Below are positions 24,380-33,632 of a stretch of DNA of 40,484 bases, in pieces (positions within the stretch are counted from its first letter, which is position 1; every line of letters starts with the position of its first letter). The DNA is from Pseudomonadota bacterium. Its GTDB lineage: Bacteria; Pseudomonadota; Gammaproteobacteria; JAADHS01. Below the pieces are notes generated by a model. It saw only the letters and a program-made list of their open reading frames with translations, was not told the DNA's origin and made no database searches. The stretch covers positions 1 to 40,484 of the forward strand of contig JAKACW010000036.1 of NCBI GenBank assembly GCA_021821045.1. The letters run 5' to 3'. A program made the position numbers and the translations under genes.

Positions 24380-26644
24380 TTACTGAATGGGCATCGGACC
24401 ACCGCCACCTGGAATCGGATTCGAGAGCGAGTGCGAACCGGTTGAGTCCGTATAACTGAATGGGTAGGAACTGGACTGCGACGTCGTATTGCACTGCACG
24501 TTGCGGAATTCATAGGAATGCGGCCCCGGTATAAGCTTGAGTGAGGCGCTCCCAGTGCCACCGAAAGCAAATTTCTGAAACCCATCTATATAGAAAAGCC
24601 CGCTACAATACACACACCCCACCGCATTGCAGCCGTAAGAAAAGGTGACAGTTTTTTGGTCAATGGCCCTGTCGCCATCGTCGATTGTTTCGCCCGGGCA
24701 ACCCATCGTAAATGTCCACTGGGTTCCTGGATCCGCGTTGGCAATTACTTCCACGCTGACGTCGTTCCCGTACTCGCTTGGGTTATGATCGAAATTTAGA
24801 CTGTGGAGGCCCGAGACTTTTTGGGACGTCCATGCCAAGACCACATTATTGTCCGGGCGGCGCACAATAATTTGATCCGGAATGCTGTAAGCCTCGAATT
24901 CTACCTGCACGCGGCCAGGAACGTTACCGAGTGAATGCGTTGTTCGCGAATAGCCTTCGTCTCCGCCCGCGGCAGACTTGGCCTGACCACAGGGAATCGC
25001 CGGAACGTCGGGCGGAGTAACACTTGAAAACGCCGAAGTCACGTTTTTGGCTTCGGCACCCAGCTGGCCGTGAAACACCACAGCCACTGCCACTGGGTCA
25101 GTAATCGCTGCAGGCATTTGAATCGCGTAGGTTGTTGACGTTTGTCCAGGCGACAATGAAAGCGCTCCAATCGTGTAAAAAGCAGTTCTCACGCCAGCGT
25201 TGTCATAGTAGAACGTTACCGGTCCCGCCATGGCTTCGTTCGACATATTGCGCAGCTGGACGTCCCAGTACCAGTTGCCATCAGAACGACGGGTACCTGC
25301 TTCAACAACGTCTAAACGGCCGCGAAAAAAGTACTCCATAAACCCCGACGACAGGGCAACGGCACGAGGAATCAGCACCTTCATTCGCGAGTCGTATGTG
25401 AACTGATTCTGCGTAACAACTTTCTTTTTCCCGGCCGCAGTCAGGGCCTCATTGAACACTGAGAATGCGGTCATTCGATTGACGGTTTCCAATGTATCTG
25501 TAAGCGAGTCAAACACGCTCGCCCTGACAAAATAGATGTCTCCGGTGAGCGAGGTGTCAGGCAACTCCGGTTTGAGCGTCGGATCCTCGGCTATGACGTT
25601 TTCGATTCGCTCCGCGACGACATATGCACCAAGCTCGGCGGGGTCAGGCTTTGGGATAGCGAAAAAAAATCCACCGTTAAACGGCCCAACATTAATGTTT
25701 CCTGCGCTCTCCGAAACCTCGAAATCTGTCTCTATGGAGACAAAATTCCGAGAAGTAAATTCCGCCATCCCACTTCCTTGTGTATTTTCCCAGTAATCGC
25801 CCGGCAGAGAGAACACACGATTCGATGCAAATAGCTGGTTCGCGTATGGACTGGCAAGGAGCTCATTCAATTTACTGTTGTTGTTCGACGCCAATCGCTT
25901 GAAAGAAAACTCTTCGTAGGCGCTTGGTTCGTGAACTTCAATTTGCGAACCGACAAATGCTCCGATTAGTCCTCCAACGGGATTGCCACCGGACAGCGTC
26001 CACCCCGCAGCGGCTGCCGCCGTGATAACCGCCTGTTCAATTTGCTTGCACCCTTCGCTCGATCCGAGACCGGACACCAAAGGTTCTCCCATATGGCAGT
26101 GGATATCATCGCGAACATGTTGAGGCTGCGCCATGTCTTGTATGTGATGCACAATGTGGCCGAGCGATTGGAATAGCTTGCCAGTATAGTTTGCCCGAAC
26201 GACCGGGTCGGGCGATGTGAGAGAGTAGAGGTGATAGTCACGCGCGTGGGCGTAAGAGTATTCCTGAGGCGTACCCAACACAGAGCGATTCGCGCCGTCG
26301 ACAACCCACTCTTTTGAGCTTGGCATGACGCCGTAAACTGCACCCTGACGACCGGCAGCCCATTGCGGGTTGAAGAAATGGGCGAGTGAGCGTTTGCCCT
26401 TGTCTTCCTGGACTGCGCCAGATCCGATAAGCTCTTTAGGGTGTTCGGGCTTTCCGTCCCAATCCAAATAGTCGTCTGACAACGAAATGCCCAGCCCCGT
26501 TTCGATTACAGACTGCTGCGTAATGTCGAGCTTCTCGAACGCTGTCGTGCTTAGCTTTTCATGTAACGCCTCTCTGTACGCCCATGATGCATTTGGAAGC
26601 AAGAGGATAAGGTTAACCAATGCGACTCTTAGTTTGATCATCAT
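24380..26644 (-). CDS. Secreted phospholipase C / P1-nuclease-like protein
   Basis: 754 residues with a signal peptide (MMIKLRVALVNLILLLP, cleaved after ASWA). The N-terminal domain matches the zinc-dependent phospholipase C/S1-P1 nuclease fold. An early histidine lies in EALHEKL (about 28), and the metal-binding signature LGHIVHHIQDMAQPQHVRDD spans about 161-180, with another histidine just after. About residues 440-550 form an Ig/CARDB-like region. The last 200 residues are beta-rich with several cysteines and a Pro/Gly tail. The substrate is unknown: phospholipid, nucleic acid, or neither. Its ATG overlaps the stop of the upstream lipoprotein gene (ATGA), so the two are coupled. Confidence 0.72.
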   Translation of the reverse strand: MMIKLRVALVNLILLLPNASWAYREALHEKLSTTAFEKLDITQQSVIETGLGISLSDDYLDWDGKPEHPKELIGSGAVQEDKGKRSLAHFFNPQWAAGRQGAVYGVMPSSKEWVVDGANRSVLGTPQEYSYAHARDYHLYSLTSPDPVVRANYTGKLFQSLGHIVHHIQDMAQPQHVRDDIHCHMGEPLVSGLGSSEGCKQIEQAVITAAAAAGWTLSGGNPVGGLIGAFVGSQIEVHEPSAYEEFSFKRLASNNNSKLNELLASPYANQLFASNRVFSLPGDYWENTQGSGMAEFTSRNFVSIETDFEVSESAGNINVGPFNGGFFFAIPKPDPAELGAYVVAERIENVIAEDPTLKPELPDTSLTGDIYFVRASVFDSLTDTLETVNRMTAFSVFNEALTAAGKKKVVTQNQFTYDSRMKVLIPRAVALSSGFMEYFFRGRLDVVEAGTRRSDGNWYWDVQLRNMSNEAMAGPVTFYYDNAGVRTAFYTIGALSLSPGQTSTTYAIQMPAAITDPVAVAVVFHGQLGAEAKNVTSAFSSVTPPDVPAIPCGQAKSAAGGDEGYSRTTHSLGNVPGRVQVEFEAYSIPDQIIVRRPDNNVVLAWTSQKVSGLHSLNFDHNPSEYGNDVSVEVIANADPGTQWTFTMGCPGETIDDGDRAIDQKTVTFSYGCNAVGCVYCSGLFYIDGFQKFAFGGTGSASLKLIPGPHSYEFRNVQCNTTSQSSSYPFSYTDSTGSHSLSNPIPGGGGPMPIQ

Positions 26645-27357
26645 TTGGATTGCTCGAGAAATGTTTCGACGTTGATTTTGCAGTGTTTGTTGAATTCGGA
26701 GTGCGTTCGCAATGTTTCAGCCAAGGTGCCGGTCAAATAAGCTACTCGGGCACGATTTTTGTCTAGCTCGGACCAAATTACGTCAACCGCGGCGATAGCC
26801 TTAGGGAGAAATGCCCACTCACATTGATCGCCCGAGACAAACCTGTGAATCTCCCCATAGACGTGTCGAAAACTATTCGCCAGGTCATCGATTGAAGTGT
26901 CTAGTGTCAACTCCACCGTCCTCCCGTTCATTTCCGCCTGCAAGTGCGGTCCGACGTATTCCGGATTCGAGAGGCTTTTCTCGACCCCGTTGAAATAGTT
27001 CTGGGGACCGTACCAGGGCTTGAAGAACAACATAATTGGCGCGTTTCGCTTGCGCAGCCAACCGGGGTTCGGATTTTTCTTCGGCCCCCACCCCGGAATC
27101 AGATACTCGCCTTTGGCGTCCGTGACAGCTTCTTTGATTTCGATCGACCCTTCATAGTGTTCGTGGCTCCCCGTGTAGGTCGGCCAGTAAGCCAGCACAT
27201 TCACGCCTTCCAAGGGCAGTTTGGTTTCCGCGTCGATCACCTTGCCGCGAATGGGTTCGGCAGTGTAGGTATCGGGGATTGTGCTGCAGCTTTGCAGCAT
27301 CGCGACGATAAGCATCACCCCGAAAAACGGCCTATAAGCTCTCAATGCGCCAAACAT
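26641..27357 (-). CDS. Lipoprotein with carboxypeptidase-regulatory-like domain
   Basis: The start is placed at 27357 (MFGALRAYRPFFGVMLIVAM), supported by AAGGA eight bases upstream; a frame 9 codons longer has no better site. The signal sequence ends at the lipobox-like MLQSC, with an unusual Gln at -2. Residues of about 37-90 resemble a carboxypeptidase regulatory-like beta-sandwich (PIRGKVIDAETKLPLEGVNV, then TDAKGEYLIPGWG), often used in surface adhesion. The remainder is not recognised. It overlaps the C-terminus of the FG-GAP gene by 26 bases and the start of the phospholipase-like gene by 4, implying an operon. Confidence 0.6.
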   Translation of the reverse strand: MFGALRAYRPFFGVMLIVAMLQSCSTIPDTYTAEPIRGKVIDAETKLPLEGVNVLAYWPTYTGSHEHYEGSIEIKEAVTDAKGEYLIPGWGPKKNPNPGWLRKRNAPIMLFFKPWYGPQNYFNGVEKSLSNPEYVGPHLQAEMNGRTVELTLDTSIDDLANSFRHVYGEIHRFVSGDQCEWAFLPKAIAAVDVIWSELDKNRARVAYLTGTLAETLRTHSEFNKHCKINVETFLEQSK

Positions 27358-28468
27358 CTTTTGAGTCCTTGAAGAAGGTGACAATGTTCACCCGCTTTTG
27401 GCCGTTCAAATCACGTGTGATGGCATAAGTCGCGAGGCGCTCGGAGACGTTGATCGGCGTAAAGGCGGCAACACCATTTAGCACGGCGCCTGCAGCGGCC
27501 GGGCCAAGGTCGGCAAATACGCGGCCATAGGTACCACGTGCCTCACGGCTAACGAATTGCAGCGCTGCGTTAGAGTTTCCTGCGTTGAGGGCGGCGCGAA
27601 ACGCGTACCATACGAATTCGACTGTTTTCTTGCCTTCGGTCGCGGACTCCGGACGACTGAGGGTTCCATCTGCGTTCGCCACCAGGTAGCCGACATAGGA
27701 ACCATCGCGTTGGATGAGCAAATCCGAACGGCCATCGCCATTCAAATCCTGGGCTGACAGGGATGTACCAACGCCACCAACGTCATAGCCCACGCTCGGG
27801 ATTGAGACTGTCTGAACGTAGTCGATGTAGGGAAAGTCGCTGCGACCCAACATCAATATATTGTTGGCACCGGGCTCTGACGAGACAAACAAGTAATCCT
27901 GAATGCCATCGCCATTGAAGTCGGCTATTGTGGGCTTGTAGACGTTTAGCGATGACCCGGTGACGGTCGGGGCGGCGACATCGAACAGGGTCAAATAGTC
28001 AGTGGCGGTCCCGTTGGTCGTGGACTGCACGACAATTGGGTCACCCGGAATCACGACCGGAATGATGACATCAAACGGAATAATGATGATCTTCTTCGTC
28101 GCAAAGTAAAGATCGACCAGACCATCGCCGTTAAAATCACCGAAGTAAATCTCGGCCGCACTGAAGCTCGGGCGTTCAATCCCAGAGAGTATCGGCTGCG
28201 TCTCAAGGGGTTGGGTTGTGCCACCGTCACCCGTTCCGCCTCCACCAGAAGCAGGGCAGACGTTGTTGTTGGCGAGGCGTGTCTGGTACTCCTCATAGGT
28301 GACCCGCTCACCGCAGGTAAGGTCACAATATGTCTGCGCGCCAATGTTGAAGCATTTTGTGCCGTCCTGATAGACCGTAGTCAAGGCCAGTGACACATTC
28401 GAATAGACCAGCCAGCATAAAATGGAAGCCGTGCCAACGTATTTCGTCATAACATTTGATCCACTCAT
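27332..28468 (-). CDS. Exported FG-GAP/VCBS-repeat protein with NTF2-like tail
   Basis: 378 residues. A signal peptide (ILCWLVYSNVSLA) is followed by a Cys-containing segment and a glycine linker near residue 75. Three calcium-binding-type FG-GAP repeats follow: GDFNGDGLVDLYFA, ADFNGDGIQDYLFV and QDLNGDGRSDLLIQ. These suggest an incomplete beta-propeller. The last 110 residues resemble an NTF2/SnoaL-like domain ending VWRIESL. The start at 28468 has no good ribosome binding site; an ATG six codons in (28450) is an alternative. It is the first gene of the coupled trio with the lipoprotein and phospholipase-like protein. A copy of its last 16 codons lies inverted at 33292. Confidence 0.65.
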   Translation of the reverse strand: MSGSNVMTKYVGTASILCWLVYSNVSLALTTVYQDGTKCFNIGAQTYCDLTCGERVTYEEYQTRLANNNVCPASGGGGTGDGGTTQPLETQPILSGIERPSFSAAEIYFGDFNGDGLVDLYFATKKIIIIPFDVIIPVVIPGDPIVVQSTTNGTATDYLTLFDVAAPTVTGSSLNVYKPTIADFNGDGIQDYLFVSSEPGANNILMLGRSDFPYIDYVQTVSIPSVGYDVGGVGTSLSAQDLNGDGRSDLLIQRDGSYVGYLVANADGTLSRPESATEGKKTVEFVWYAFRAALNAGNSNAALQFVSREARGTYGRVFADLGPAAAGAVLNGVAAFTPINVSERLATYAITRDLNGQKRVNIVTFFKDSKDVWRIESL

Positions 28469-28549
28469 GTTTTTGTTGGTACCGCGGCAGATCCTTTGCC
28501 GATTACAACTCTTTAAGGGACCGCAATTGCGCGGTCTCGTGCGCCCCCA

Positions 28550-28896
28550 CTACTGCGCGTGAATTCTTATCCGATCGACATAACAGTAGGTGCCACTTGT
28601 CACATACGCCGCCGTGATGCGCCTACCCGAAGTGAGTGCTGTCAATGCGGTCGAAAGCATCACTTTGCTTCCATCGGCCGTTACCGGAACGCCGCCTTGA
28701 TTGGCATAGACATAATAATTTGGATCGGTTGCGTACAGACAGCACCGGCTATTCGGAACGTCCAGTTCCCGTTGCCCAGAGGCTGAACGTCTTGGACGGC
28801 GCCAGTGCTTTCGGACAACTGGGCGGCGGCCGGCACAGTGGCGACCATAGCGACGACAAGAAACGATGATTGGATGAGTCGATTTACAAGACGCAT
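28550..28896 (-). pseudogene. Small exported protein, frameshifted
   Basis: It begins at an ATG with CGGAGA seven bases upstream and encodes a signal peptide (LIQSSFLVVAMVATVPAAAQ). The frame stops early at 28681. From about 28736 the adjacent frame continues as YATDPNYYVYANQGGVPV and on to YCYVDRIRIHAQ at 28550. A single-base loss near 28734-28738 explains the break. The restored protein of about 115 residues resembles its neighbour at 28962 (shared pattern K-V-x-x-SAL-x-x-L-x-[ST]G[RK]). Function unknown. A sequencing error cannot be excluded. Confidence 0.6.
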
Positions 28897-28961
28897 AGTT
28901 AAATCTCCGAGTGGTCTTTGGTTTTCATTTGTTAAGTACTCTCTACGTCAGCAGGGTCGGT

Positions 28962-29309
28962 CTAGAAAGGTGCGCACGAACTCGCACCGCAAGACTCGAT
29001 GTACTTCGCGTTACAGCCTTGGTCAACGTAAAATGTGCCCTGTTTCCCGGTCGTAAAAAGCGTCAACAGTGCGCTATAGACCACCTTGTCGGGATCGGCG
29101 GAGATTTTGAGTTCGAGATAGTTCACGCCATTGCTTTCGCAGGTATGGAGATAGTTGCTGCCGGTTACTGTGAAGAAGATCTTGTCAGCATCCGGCCGGG
29201 GCGCGATGCGATCGACAGTGAGGTTATTCGTCCAGCCGCCCGCCGCATGGGCCGACGCCGTGGCTGCAGTAAATGCCAACCCAAGCAGCGCAGTACACAG
29301 TCTTTTCAT
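28962..29309 (-). CDS. Small exported protein of unknown function
   Basis: About 115 residues with a signal peptide (MKRLCTALLGLAFTAATASA, cleaved near AHA). The ATG at 29309 is preferred because AAGGTG lies 6 bases upstream; a GTG three codons earlier would place that site inside the gene. The mature part has five cysteines, probably disulfide-bonded, and a beta-rich pattern (IFFTVTGSNYLHTC, VVYSALLTLFTTGKQGTF). It is related to the frameshifted gene at 28550. Both precede the FG-GAP gene on the same strand. Confidence 0.55.
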   Translation of the reverse strand: MKRLCTALLGLAFTAATASAHAAGGWTNNLTVDRIAPRPDADKIFFTVTGSNYLHTCESNGVNYLELKISADPDKVVYSALLTLFTTGKQGTFYVDQGCNAKYIESCGASSCAPF

Positions 29310-29708
29310 TTGGGTCACCTTCCACTACATAAAACGAAATGTTGTTAGTCCGTGTTGCTTCTCCGCTACCGCAGACTGACCAAGTCAAAGTCTCTGCTAG
29401 TAGGTACCGCGGTCGGAGTTCGCGCGCTGCACGACCCGTGGCTCACGGCAAGGCATATACCGCGTGAGTGCACAAACGAGTCCGCACACAGCAGCACCTC
29501 GCCCATCCGGGCGCGCGCTAAATTCAAAATCCTTGGATTGTTAACCTGCACGAGGGGATGCTGGTTTTGTTTCCAGCTTGCCGTCGGCCCGGATCATCCT
29601 AGTTATTATGAGCAGTGTTTCCACCGCCTCCGGGAGGTGCGGTTAATCTACGCGTTATTTTTTCAATGGTCAATATATTTACAGTGTTTCTAGAATCTGT
29701 CTAAGTCT
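29310..29708. other. Intergenic stretch without recognised genes
   Basis: AT content rises toward 29700. No conserved frame, RNA or terminator is recognised. It presumably holds the promoter for the small exported protein gene. Confidence 0.4.
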
Positions 29709-29870
29709 TTATACGGCAATGCGTTTATTTGCCTTTGCGCGAAGCTCCCGCTTCTTACGTTGCGGTTTTTCTGGGTCAAAAAGCGCCTCTAAGCCGCTTT
29801 TCAGCGATGTCTTGACCAGCTTTTCGTTTAAGCTCAGGAAGTTGGCTAATGGGCGACCTGGTAATGGCAC
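29709..29870 (-). CDS. Possible 53-residue basic protein or gene remnant
   Basis: An open frame from GTG at 29870 to TAA at 29709, in the same frame as, and directly after, the stop of the large beta-helix gene. The translation looks protein-like (PLANFLSLNEKLVKTSLKSG, then a Lys/Arg-rich tail ending KRIAV). No ribosome binding site is seen. It could be a small gene, the 3' remnant of another gene, or a readthrough tail. No family is recognised. Confidence 0.3.
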   Translation of the reverse strand: MPLPGRPLANFLSLNEKLVKTSLKSGLEALFDPEKPQRKKRELRAKANKRIAV

Positions 29871-29873
29871 TCG

Positions 29874-32777
29874 CTAGGGCTGAAACTCGTACGCCCCGAT
29901 ATCAACCTCCACGGTACCATCTCCATTTCCGTCCACCGGGCGTATGCTTCCGGCGAAATCAACAGCAGGCGCGTCCAGAGCGGATCCCGAGTCGATCGCG
30001 GGCGACGTCGGAGAAAGATGGAAGTCCCCATTTGCCGCGTCGACGAATTGCGGGTCAACGTTGATGTCGTTGATGGAATTGACAGCACCTTCAGTGCGAC
30101 GTGACGTCCCAAAATACAGGCTATTAGTCACGGAAACTGTGGACAGAACTCCTAAATTACGCACGGAAATGCCTACCCCGTTCAGCATGAAGATATTGTT
30201 TTTTACGTCAAAGGATGCGGCATCGCCGGTTACCGCAAAGATGTTAACTCCGGCCAGCGTTCGATAGAACGAGTTGTTGCGCACGGCGACCATGTTGCTT
30301 GCGGCATTCGGATCGGGTCTGTATTCCAGGAATATTCCGTCTGCTCCCCCTCCGTACAAGCTCAGTGCTGCGAATACGTTATTCTCAATGGTTGCACTTG
30401 CCGCCGTGATATGAATTGCGGCCGTTTCGGAAACCATGAACGTGTTTCGGTTAATAAGAACATCTTTTATCCCTGGCTCCGACGCCTCAATAAGGTCAGA
30501 TTGCACCCCCGTACCCTCCTCGAAGTGGTTCCCTTCAACTTGACTCCCCGAGACAACCGTTACTCCTCCATTGCTTCCTGCAAGAAAGGTGATGCCTGCG
30601 ACCTTGCTGCCCGACGACATTTTCACTTGCCCTGACACTTTGGTTTCCAGCGAAGCGCCTCGCAAGGTAATGGGCTTTCCTGCTAAGTTAACCTCCCCAA
30701 CATATAGCCCACCCGGAATGACTACTTCAGCGTTGTCCGCCGCGGCGTCGACTTGCGCCTGGACAACTCCCGAGTCCACGCCCACCGGGAAGGTCAGAAT
30801 CGCCTCATTGTTGCTCGTGTCGGGGTCCATTCCAAGCGCCCCCACCCCAACACCAATCTGATGCATACCCACTTCGGTTGCCCGTAAGCTGACTATGTAG
30901 GTCACGCCTATAAAATCGATCGCCCCGAGTGAACACGTGATTTTCTGGGCTTCGCTACATGCAATCGGGGCGGACGGGGGCGAACTCCGGCTGGCAGTTT
31001 CGAGACCGATGAACTCCACGCCATCAGGCAACTCCAAATTTAGCACCGTTTCGAGCGACTTCATTCCGTAATCATTGTTACCGACCTTTATTCTCCCAGC
31101 CGCGACGGCACTCACCACCGCTGCATTCGCGCCGGATGTCACATACGTGTCCACCGACCGGATTCCGGTCGTATTGCGAACGGTGCTTGTGTTGTTAGTT
31201 AAATTGGACTCGAACATCTCACTCGTTGCTTGTACCGTCAGCCAATATTCCTCTCCCGCGGCTCGTGGCACGACGATGCTCACCCAGTCTGCTTCGCCAG
31301 AGCATACGAGTTGGTCTGGGTCTGTCTCACTTGCGGCGCAATCGCCCAATTCAAGCGTCAGGGCCGACCAAGTAACATTTGCACTCTTACGGACTGAGAA
31401 TCTCAGATTCCACTCAGGCTCTGATCCATAATTGGAACTCCCGGTGTATCCAAAATCAATTGTGGTTTCTTCACCTGCGGGAACCGGCATCACAGAAGAA
31501 AGCTCAGTCGCATTTACGGCTAACTCAACAGCAACAGGGATTTTGGTCGCATTGCGCGGATCCGAGCGAAATTCGGCTTCCGCACCGTTGCTGAAACCAT
31601 CGCCGTCGGCGTCCATTTCCGCGTCATTCGGATCGGAGTAGTCAAAACCATATACCCGCTCCCATTCGTTGATCATGCCATCGCGGTCGTCGTCGGCCAT
31701 ATCGAATATGGCACCACGTTGTACCGCCGGTAGGTCGAATCGCCCTACCTGTTCCACATTTCCGTCGCCCCCAGCATCGAGATCAATTCTGGCGTACAGC
31801 GCTGGATTCCGGCGTGTCAAACCATCTACACCATCGTCAACAATCAGCGACATCGCGGCACCGCCAGCGCCGGCAAGAGACAGAATTCCATCCGTGATCG
31901 GGAACACGCCCAAGCCACGCGAAAAATTCAATTTCAATTGTTGTGGCGTGTTGATGTCGACGTATCCCCAGTCGGAATGGAACACCCGCCCGGTGTACAT
32001 CGTCGCCAGCGAGGGGTACGAGCCGCTGCACGTAGAGTCCTCTTGGGTAAAGCCTTCGGTGCGAACTACGCGACCGGTCACGTCATCTCGGCTCAAAGAG
32101 CTCTCGGTCAACCGGCTGAGGCAACCATCGGCTTCGAGCACGGTTGCGGTGCCTTGAAGGGAAACCTGCGTTGACGTGCCGAGAATGACCATCTGTTCGA
32201 TTGAGAAGTCCATGCGCAGCTCAGATGCACCGGCGAAAAACGAGACAGCCATATCACCGGTGGTCTTCTCGTCACCCTCGAAACAGTCGAGGAAGCTGAC
32301 AACGAACTCTCCCGTTGTCCCATCGTCACTCAGCGTTCCCTTAGTCAGGACTTGCCCGCCAAACTGACATTGCTCGGCATCGTTCAATGCCACTGATCGA
32401 TAAGTAGTCTGTTTGGCCCGAAGGTTTTCCGTCCCTTTGGAAGCCACGCGCGTGAATCTTTTGATGATTGGGCCGCCTTCGGTTCCGGTTTGGATGCGAA
32501 GCGATCGGGTGTGAACCGTCGAAGGAACCACAGCGGCCGTCGCTTCATTGGCGACGATATATCGGAAAAAGGGTCCCGCACTCTCAAAGGAAAGCTCAGC
32601 TTGTTCTTCGCTTCCGTTGTAGACGATAGGAAATATCGCTGACCGCGACTCGATCAGGCGGGGGGATTGCACCGCGCTTGTCGTGCCACCTCCACCGCCT
32701 CCGCCGCAACCCAGGAGGAATGTGAGCACGACTGCAGGAAAAACACGCTTAAACACGTTTAATCTGCTCCCAACCAC
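29874..32777 (-). CDS. Large beta-helix lipoprotein (choice-of-anchor Q type)
   Basis: 967 residues. The signal sequence (VFKRVFPAVVLTFLLGC) has its lipobox cysteine near residue 24, followed by a poly-glycine linker. Around 345-400 is an acidic, calcium-binding-like thrombospondin type 3 region (DMADDDRDGMINEWERVYGF, DADGDGFSNGAEAEF). CARDB-like beta-sandwiches span about 405-660. From about 700 a right-handed parallel beta-helix follows, ending in the choice-of-anchor Q motif (GDFHLSPTSPAIDSGSALDA and DIGAYEF). It is probably an outer-membrane-anchored surface protein binding or cleaving polysaccharide; no catalytic residues are evident. The GTG at 32777 lacks a clear ribosome binding site; a GTG at 32756 preceded by GGGAG is an alternative start. 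Confidence 0.72.
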   Translation of the reverse strand: MVGSRLNVFKRVFPAVVLTFLLGCGGGGGGGTTSAVQSPRLIESRSAIFPIVYNGSEEQAELSFESAGPFFRYIVANEATAAVVPSTVHTRSLRIQTGTEGGPIIKRFTRVASKGTENLRAKQTTYRSVALNDAEQCQFGGQVLTKGTLSDDGTTGEFVVSFLDCFEGDEKTTGDMAVSFFAGASELRMDFSIEQMVILGTSTQVSLQGTATVLEADGCLSRLTESSLSRDDVTGRVVRTEGFTQEDSTCSGSYPSLATMYTGRVFHSDWGYVDINTPQQLKLNFSRGLGVFPITDGILSLAGAGGAAMSLIVDDGVDGLTRRNPALYARIDLDAGGDGNVEQVGRFDLPAVQRGAIFDMADDDRDGMINEWERVYGFDYSDPNDAEMDADGDGFSNGAEAEFRSDPRNATKIPVAVELAVNATELSSVMPVPAGEETTIDFGYTGSSNYGSEPEWNLRFSVRKSANVTWSALTLELGDCAASETDPDQLVCSGEADWVSIVVPRAAGEEYWLTVQATSEMFESNLTNNTSTVRNTTGIRSVDTYVTSGANAAVVSAVAAGRIKVGNNDYGMKSLETVLNLELPDGVEFIGLETASRSSPPSAPIACSEAQKITCSLGAIDFIGVTYIVSLRATEVGMHQIGVGVGALGMDPDTSNNEAILTFPVGVDSGVVQAQVDAAADNAEVVIPGGLYVGEVNLAGKPITLRGASLETKVSGQVKMSSGSKVAGITFLAGSNGGVTVVSGSQVEGNHFEEGTGVQSDLIEASEPGIKDVLINRNTFMVSETAAIHITAASATIENNVFAALSLYGGGADGIFLEYRPDPNAASNMVAVRNNSFYRTLAGVNIFAVTGDAASFDVKNNIFMLNGVGISVRNLGVLSTVSVTNSLYFGTSRRTEGAVNSINDINVDPQFVDAANGDFHLSPTSPAIDSGSALDAPAVDFAGSIRPVDGNGDGTVEVDIGAYEFQP

Positions 32778-33291
32778 TAAATGTTATGCCAAATAGCCAA
32801 AGCTTTGTCGTATTCAGCAATTTGCGTACCATCTTGCGCGCATAGCCCAATGAGCTAGGGCAACTCCTTGTTTGGGAATCACCAGATAGTCGGCAATTGA
32901 CCTAGCCACGAGCGCTCAAAACTATCGATGACAGGGGGCGCGTAAAGAATTCCGACGCAACCGGCTCACTTTCCATCAACGCAAGCGCCAAGTTCGCCTC
33001 GATCCTCGCGCTGGTCTTACTCGGAGTGCGATAGACGACCCGCCGCCGACGGCCAGCATAGAATCACGCTGAGACTCGATGTGCGTCACTTTAGGCAGGC
33101 CCGATGGCGCTTGTTTGCGAGTCGCGCCACGGAAAACCGATTTCCGATTTACCTGATTGTCGGCACAACTTGGCTTCACAAAACGACCCACGAGCGAGAC
33201 GTGGACCGAGTTCCGAGTCAGTGACGCCGCCTTGGCAACCGACCGTAGTTGTCGAATCTGAACGGCGTTGGTTTATAGTCCCTGTTCCCCC
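32778..33291. other. Gene-poor stretch in segment A
   Basis: No credible gene. Short frames on both strands lack start signals and protein-like composition. Confidence 0.4.
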
Positions 33292-33340
33292 GGTGAACAT
33301 TGTCACCTTTTTCGAGGACTCGAACGATTTTTGGCGTATT
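33292..33340 (+). pseudogene. Inverted 3' fragment of an FG-GAP protein gene
   Basis: The 49 bases closely match the last codons of the FG-GAP gene at 27332, on the opposite strand. The translation VNIVTFFEDSNDFWRI compares with VNIVTFFKDSKDVWRI there. The flanks do not match, so this is a scrap of a related copy. Confidence 0.6.
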
Positions 33341-33632
33341 CCGGCCATTCGATGCGTTCGGCGTTGGATTTGAGTTCAGCCTGCGAGCTGCCCAGCTCAT
33401 CGAGCGTTTGCGTGAGTGCCGATTGCTGTTCAGTAAGATGATACCCAGCTCTCGCACGAATTGATGCGGCAGCGTGACGTCTCGTGGAAGATAATTCAGA
33501 TCGAGCAGCCGCCATGAATGTGCAGTTTTCGCCCGGCGTTGACACGTGCCGACGATCCGACCGGAGGCAATTGGCAAATCCCATCACCTCGCCACGCGCG
33601 CTTTTCCCCGTGGATGACCCATTGGAAACAGG
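33341..33632. other. Unassigned stretch before the first att-like repeat
   Basis: A minus-strand frame (about 33303-33587) contains a coiled-coil-like run, but neither a start signal nor a family is recognised. Possibly a degraded gene. Confidence 0.3.

Noticed and set aside
33303-33587. Minus-strand frame with a coiled-coil-like stretch
   Set aside because: No ribosome binding site, no recognised family, and the composition elsewhere in the frame is poor; at most a remnant.
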